Part shown: positions 4,816 through 6,328 of the stretch, piece by piece | How positions within the stretch are numbered: position 1 is the stretch's first letter | Layout: the number at the start of each line of letters is the position of its first letter | From: a candidate division Zixibacteria bacterium 4484_93 | GTDB taxonomy: Bacteria > UBP14 > UBA6098 > 4484-93 | Direction: 5' to 3' | Assembly: GCA_002085385.1 (NCBI GenBank) | Contig: NATO01000083.1 | Coordinates: 1 to 6,328, forward strand | DNA length: 6,328 nucleotides | Made by a program: the position numbers and the translations under genes | The notes under the pieces: generated by a model | Told to the model about the DNA's origin: nothing | The model's database searches: none | The model's input: only the letters and a program-made list of their open reading frames with translations

Positions 4816-6328
4816 ATGAGGTATATAATCCTGGTTTTTGTTTTAGTTGTTCTCTGTTCACCAGTTTTTGCTGGGGATGGGGTAACGACAAAAAATTTTT
4901 CTCCGCCCGTTTCTGTGGAGTGGGAACCTGCTTTTTGCACTTACAAGCCACAGATGGCAATTCATCCTGAGATGTTTTACAAATCTCTTCGCTGGGAGCT
5001 TGCAGATTCGGTATCTGCCCATATTGTTGTTCCTCCTGGCTCGACATACTCTATTCTTGCCGATATTTTGGATAGGTCGCTTGCTGAATGTTCACCCGAA
5101 CCGTATCTGACAGAGCCTGCTCGCAATGCGATAGAGCATTCTCCCGGCTGGCTTCGGCAGGATTTGACGATAACATTCTCACGGATGAACGAAATATTTC
5201 AGGATATGTTCGCTGAGGTTATCCTCGAGGCTGATTCGCCGTATGTCGATGAGATTGCCTTCTCTGTTGCAAGGATGCCTGCCGAGATACTCTCCTGCAG
5301 TTATCTCTCCCCTGGGCTCCTTCTTGAGAATGCAGAGGATATTTATTATCAGGCGAGCCTGCTTAACTATGTCGAGCTGGTCGAGTATGAGGACTATACT
5401 ACCGCTCGGTATCGGATAGCCTCCGATGATGATACATCCTGGGTCGAGATTCCGAGGGATATCTATTACTGGTATGTTGTTCATCCGAAGATAACCGATG
5501 AGACACCGATGTATCTCGACAGGTTTGTCTCGCTTGCCAGCGACCCGTTTGCAGGCTACAACGAACCTCCATTCGGTGCCTGGTGGCGGAGCTTCCTCTG
5601 GAGCGAGTCGGATGCAGGCTATTCACCCCTGTGTGAGTATCTCGATACGATAGATGTCCTGTGGGCGGGGCTACACAATACAATCGATGGCAACGGTGCA
5701 GTTGGGGCGGTCACGCAGTTTGTTCAGGATGTCCTCGAGTTTGATTCTGGGTCGGAGAGACCTCATCAGCCGTTGAGGATATATACGCTTCATATGGGTC
5801 GCTGTGGTGAGCATGAGGATTTCACCGTTGCTGCGGCGAGAACTGCACTCATTCCGAGTCGGGGGGCGGAGGCAATCTCCACAGACCATGTCTGGAACGA
5901 ATTCTATGCTGGTATCGGCTGGCACCAGTGGGAACCTGTCAACACCTATGTCGATGACTATTTTGTGTATGAGGACGGCTGGGGGAAGGTGTTTGCATCT
6001 GTCTATGCCCCTCGCTCGGATGGCTACACGGAGAATGTAACATACAATTATTCCCACGACACCTGTGACATAAAGGTGTATGTTTTAGACGGGGCGGGTC
6101 GGCGTGTTGATGGAGCAGATGTTATACTTGCTGCTGAATACGATGACCATCTATATTTTGATACTTGGGGCACCACAGCCTCGAGCGGGGTTGCCCTTTT
6201 CAGGCTCGGAGCAGGTGTCAGGATGTATGGGCGGGTTGAGCATCCGATAGGCAGTTATCCTACCAGTCCGTCGACTGTGGCGCCTCTTCTTTCCGGTCCC
6301 GGTTCCGATGGGCGGACATACACGAGAA
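4816..6328 (+). CDS. Secreted transglutaminase-like protein with carboxypeptidase-regulatory-like domain (3' end cut by window)
   Basis: An open frame of 504 complete codons continues past the right edge. The start has GGAGGT at 4803-4808, 7 nt upstream. Residues 1-19 (MRYIILVFVLVVLCSPVFA) form a signal peptide with likely cleavage after Ala19. Cys14 is not in a proper lipobox, so a lipoprotein is unlikely. Residues about 20-300 are an unrecognised region, rich in acidic and aromatic residues. Residues about 300-385 are a transglutaminase-like core: GRCGEHEDFTVAAARTALIPSR with the presumed nucleophile Cys330, DHVWNEFYAGIGW with His358, and HQWEPVNTY, where Glu373 stands where the usual Asp sits. 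Such domains act as proteases, amidases or crosslinkers, and the substrate cannot be told here. Residues about 417-485 (IKVYVLDGAGRRVDGADVIL) resemble a carboxypeptidase-regulatory-like beta sandwich, common in large secreted proteins. It is transcribed away from the pilus-like operon and shares its upstream region. Confidence 0.85.
   Translation, partial: MRYIILVFVLVVLCSPVFAGDGVTTKNFSPPVSVEWEPAFCTYKPQMAIHPEMFYKSLRWELADSVSAHIVVPPGSTYSILADILDRSLAECSPEPYLTEPARNAIEHSPGWLRQDLTITFSRMNEIFQDMFAEVILEADSPYVDEIAFSVARMPAEILSCSYLSPGLLLENAEDIYYQASLLNYVELVEYEDYTTARYRIASDDDTSWVEIPRDIYYWYVVHPKITDETPMYLDRFVSLASDPFAGYNEPPFGAWWRSFLWSESDAGYSPLCEYLDTIDVLWAGLHNTIDGNGAVGAVTQFVQDVLEFDSGSERPHQPLRIYTLHMGRCGEHEDFTVAAARTALIPSRGAEAISTDHVWNEFYAGIGWHQWEPVNTYVDDYFVYEDGWGKVFASVYAPRSDGYTENVTYNYSHDTCDIKVYVLDGAGRRVDGADVILAAEYDDHLYFDTWGTTASSGVALFRLGAGVRMYGRVEHPIGSYPTSPSTVAPLLSGPGSDGRTYTR

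Noticed and set aside
4719..4970. An 83-codon plus-strand frame spanning the promoter region
   Set aside because: It covers the promoter and ribosome site and runs in another frame from the signal peptide of the transglutaminase-like gene.
5671..6057. A 128-codon minus-strand frame
   Set aside because: It is antisense to the transglutaminase core, whose Cys and His motifs show the plus strand is coding.

Overview
The window holds five protein-coding genes in a divergent layout around one intergenic region at about 4661-4815. Four genes run leftward as a tight operon and one runs rightward. The leftmost and rightmost genes are both cut by the window edges. Everything else is coding; I see no RNA genes, mobile elements or CRISPR arrays.

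The leftward operon, in transcription order, is: (1) a 141-residue protein whose N-terminal helix lines up with a type IV pilin helix but lacks the prepilin peptidase glycine; (2) a PilM-like, actin-fold protein with eroded nucleotide-binding motifs; (3) a single-pass membrane protein that looks like PilN and PilO merged, with a PilN-like cytoplasmic tail, one membrane segment, a Pro/Thr repeat linker and a PilO-like periplasmic domain; (4) a large exported protein of at least 797 residues with a PorV/UPF0164-like outer-membrane barrel, a CARDB domain, one clear and one doubtful OmpA-like peptidoglycan-binding domain, an Ig-like segment, and the start of what may be a further OmpA-like domain. 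Gene spacings are +4, -4 (ATGA overlap) and +2 nt, so the four products are probably made together. In classical type IV pilus clusters pilM-N-O-P is followed by the secretin pilQ. Here the barrel/OmpA protein takes that place. The suggested reading (inference) is an envelope-spanning complex: PilM-like protein in the cytoplasm, PilN/O-like protein and pilin-like protein in the inner membrane, and a barrel protein in the outer membrane anchored to peptidoglycan.

The rightward gene encodes a secreted transglutaminase-like protein with a Cys-His-Glu arrangement followed by a carboxypeptidase-regulatory-like beta-sandwich domain. It has a strong sigma70-type promoter and Shine-Dalgarno sequence. 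A second promoter for the operon lies back to back with it.

The organism is a Gram-negative (diderm) bacterium. The PorV-like barrel, CARDB and OmpA repeats, and large secreted transglutaminase proteins are typical of the FCB group and neighbouring candidate phyla such as WOR-3/Hydrothermae/Cloacimonadota. This placement is from general pattern recognition only and is tentative.
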